Source: Caldatribacterium sp964426875
GTDB taxonomy: Bacteria > Atribacterota > Atribacteria > Atribacterales > Caldatribacteriaceae
Assembly: GCA_964426875.1 (NCBI GenBank)
Contig: CAYRSB010000039.1
Coordinates: forward strand, 1 to 5,427
DNA length: 5,427 nucleotides
Direction: 5' to 3'
In this document: positions 5,050 to 5,427 of the stretch, one piece after another
Layout of the letters: the number at the start of each line of letters is the position of its first letter
Numbering within the stretch: position 1 is the first letter of the stretch
Made by a program: the position numbers and the translations under genes
The notes under the pieces: generated by a model
Told to the model about the DNA's origin: nothing
Databases searched by the model: none
What the model saw: the letters and a program-made list of their open reading frames with translations, nothing else

Positions 5050-5427
5050 GTGCCCTTTTTTCTTGCACGCTTTGGGTTTGCCCCATCCCACCGATGTCAC
5101 CCCCGCAGGTAGGCACGGGAAAGAAAAGAACACCCCTTTTGCCGCTGGCTTTGCCTCACTTTTTTCATTTCTCAGAGGCACAGGCTAAGCCAAAAAGCAG
5201 GGTGCTGAGTGCCACAATTTAGGAGAACGATTCTTGAGAATTGAGTCCTTCCTGGAGAAATTGTCATCCTCAGAGATGGAGCTTGGAACCTGTGAGTTTG
5301 GTTGTTCCTGAAAGCTCAGGCCTCAGTCCTTGAGGTTACACACCTTCCTTCGTTTCCTCAACCTGAGTCCACATTGCCTATAGGAAATATTTCCTATTTT
5401 CTTTCCCCACTTTCTCCCCCTATACTG
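5050..5427. other. Gene-free right flank with small hairpins
   Basis: No gene is supported on either strand; the minus-strand frame at 4864-5181 runs through the terminator and is a shadow. Small dyads occur: TGGCTT near 5145 against AAGCCA near 5186, ATTCT/AGAAT near 5230-5241, GGAAC/GTTCC (5285-5308), CCTGA/TCAGG (5307-5320) and CCTCA/TGAGG (5321-5335). The last two are adjacent and could form tandem hairpins in an RNA. Confidence 0.45.
5380..5397. repeat. 18-bp perfect palindrome, possible operator
   Basis: ATAGGAAATATTTCCTAT is identical to its reverse complement with no spacer. It lies 23 bp before TATACT (5421-5426), a five-of-six -10 match at the window edge. A regulator bound here would be centred near -44 of such a promoter. 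TTTT follows directly, so a weak hairpin terminator is an alternative reading. Confidence 0.55.

Noticed and set aside
4864..5181. 105-residue minus-strand frame over the lipoprotein end
   Set aside because: Shadow of the lipoprotein gene that reads through the strong terminator hairpin.

Overview
The window looks like thermophile-type bacterial DNA carrying part of a surface-polysaccharide locus. The genes are bacterial in layout, with strong Shine-Dalgarno sites, GTG or other non-ATG starts, sigma70-like promoters and a rho-independent terminator. A Wzz-type chain-length protein, a polyprenyl-phosphate sugar transferase and a lipoprotein suggest a cell with lipid-linked glycan export, probably diderm. 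The style recalls deep-branching thermophiles such as Atribacterota, but that is only an impression. TGA is used as a normal stop at the ends of the sugar transferase and lipoprotein genes.

Layout. Positions 1-601 hold no convincing gene, only inverted repeats. Positions 602-952 form one reading frame interrupted by a single TGA; it ends one base before an ATG (954) that has an excellent ribosome binding site. A polyprenyl glycosylphosphotransferase lies at 997-2310 (+), and there is a conflict over its start: the best-supported ATG (954) is in the wrong frame. It converges with a Wzz-domain chain-length/export protein at 2590-3888 (-); the gap between them holds repeats and a possible terminator. 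The wzz-like gene has a strong extended -10 promoter, but that promoter overlaps the only ordinary start codon. From 3889 to 4336 is a divergent intergenic region. Its right half holds a TATAAT box followed at once by a compact, multi-branched RNA fold (4161-4305), then the ribosome binding site of a cysteine-rich lipoprotein gene (4337-4984, +). That gene ends at a 14-bp perfect-stem terminator (5011-5049). The remaining sequence to 5427 has no gene; it ends with an 18-bp perfect palindrome and a TATACT box at the window edge.

How the genes fit together. The sugar transferase would load the first sugar phosphate onto undecaprenyl phosphate, and the Wzz-like protein would set chain length or help export of the finished polymer. 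They are convergent, so are transcribed separately here. The lipoprotein has no demonstrated link to them; it is a secreted, lipid-anchored, Ig-like and disulfide-rich protein. The most interesting element is its structured 5' leader, which looks like an undescribed cis-regulatory RNA or a small structured RNA. All folds were drawn by hand and have no covariation support.
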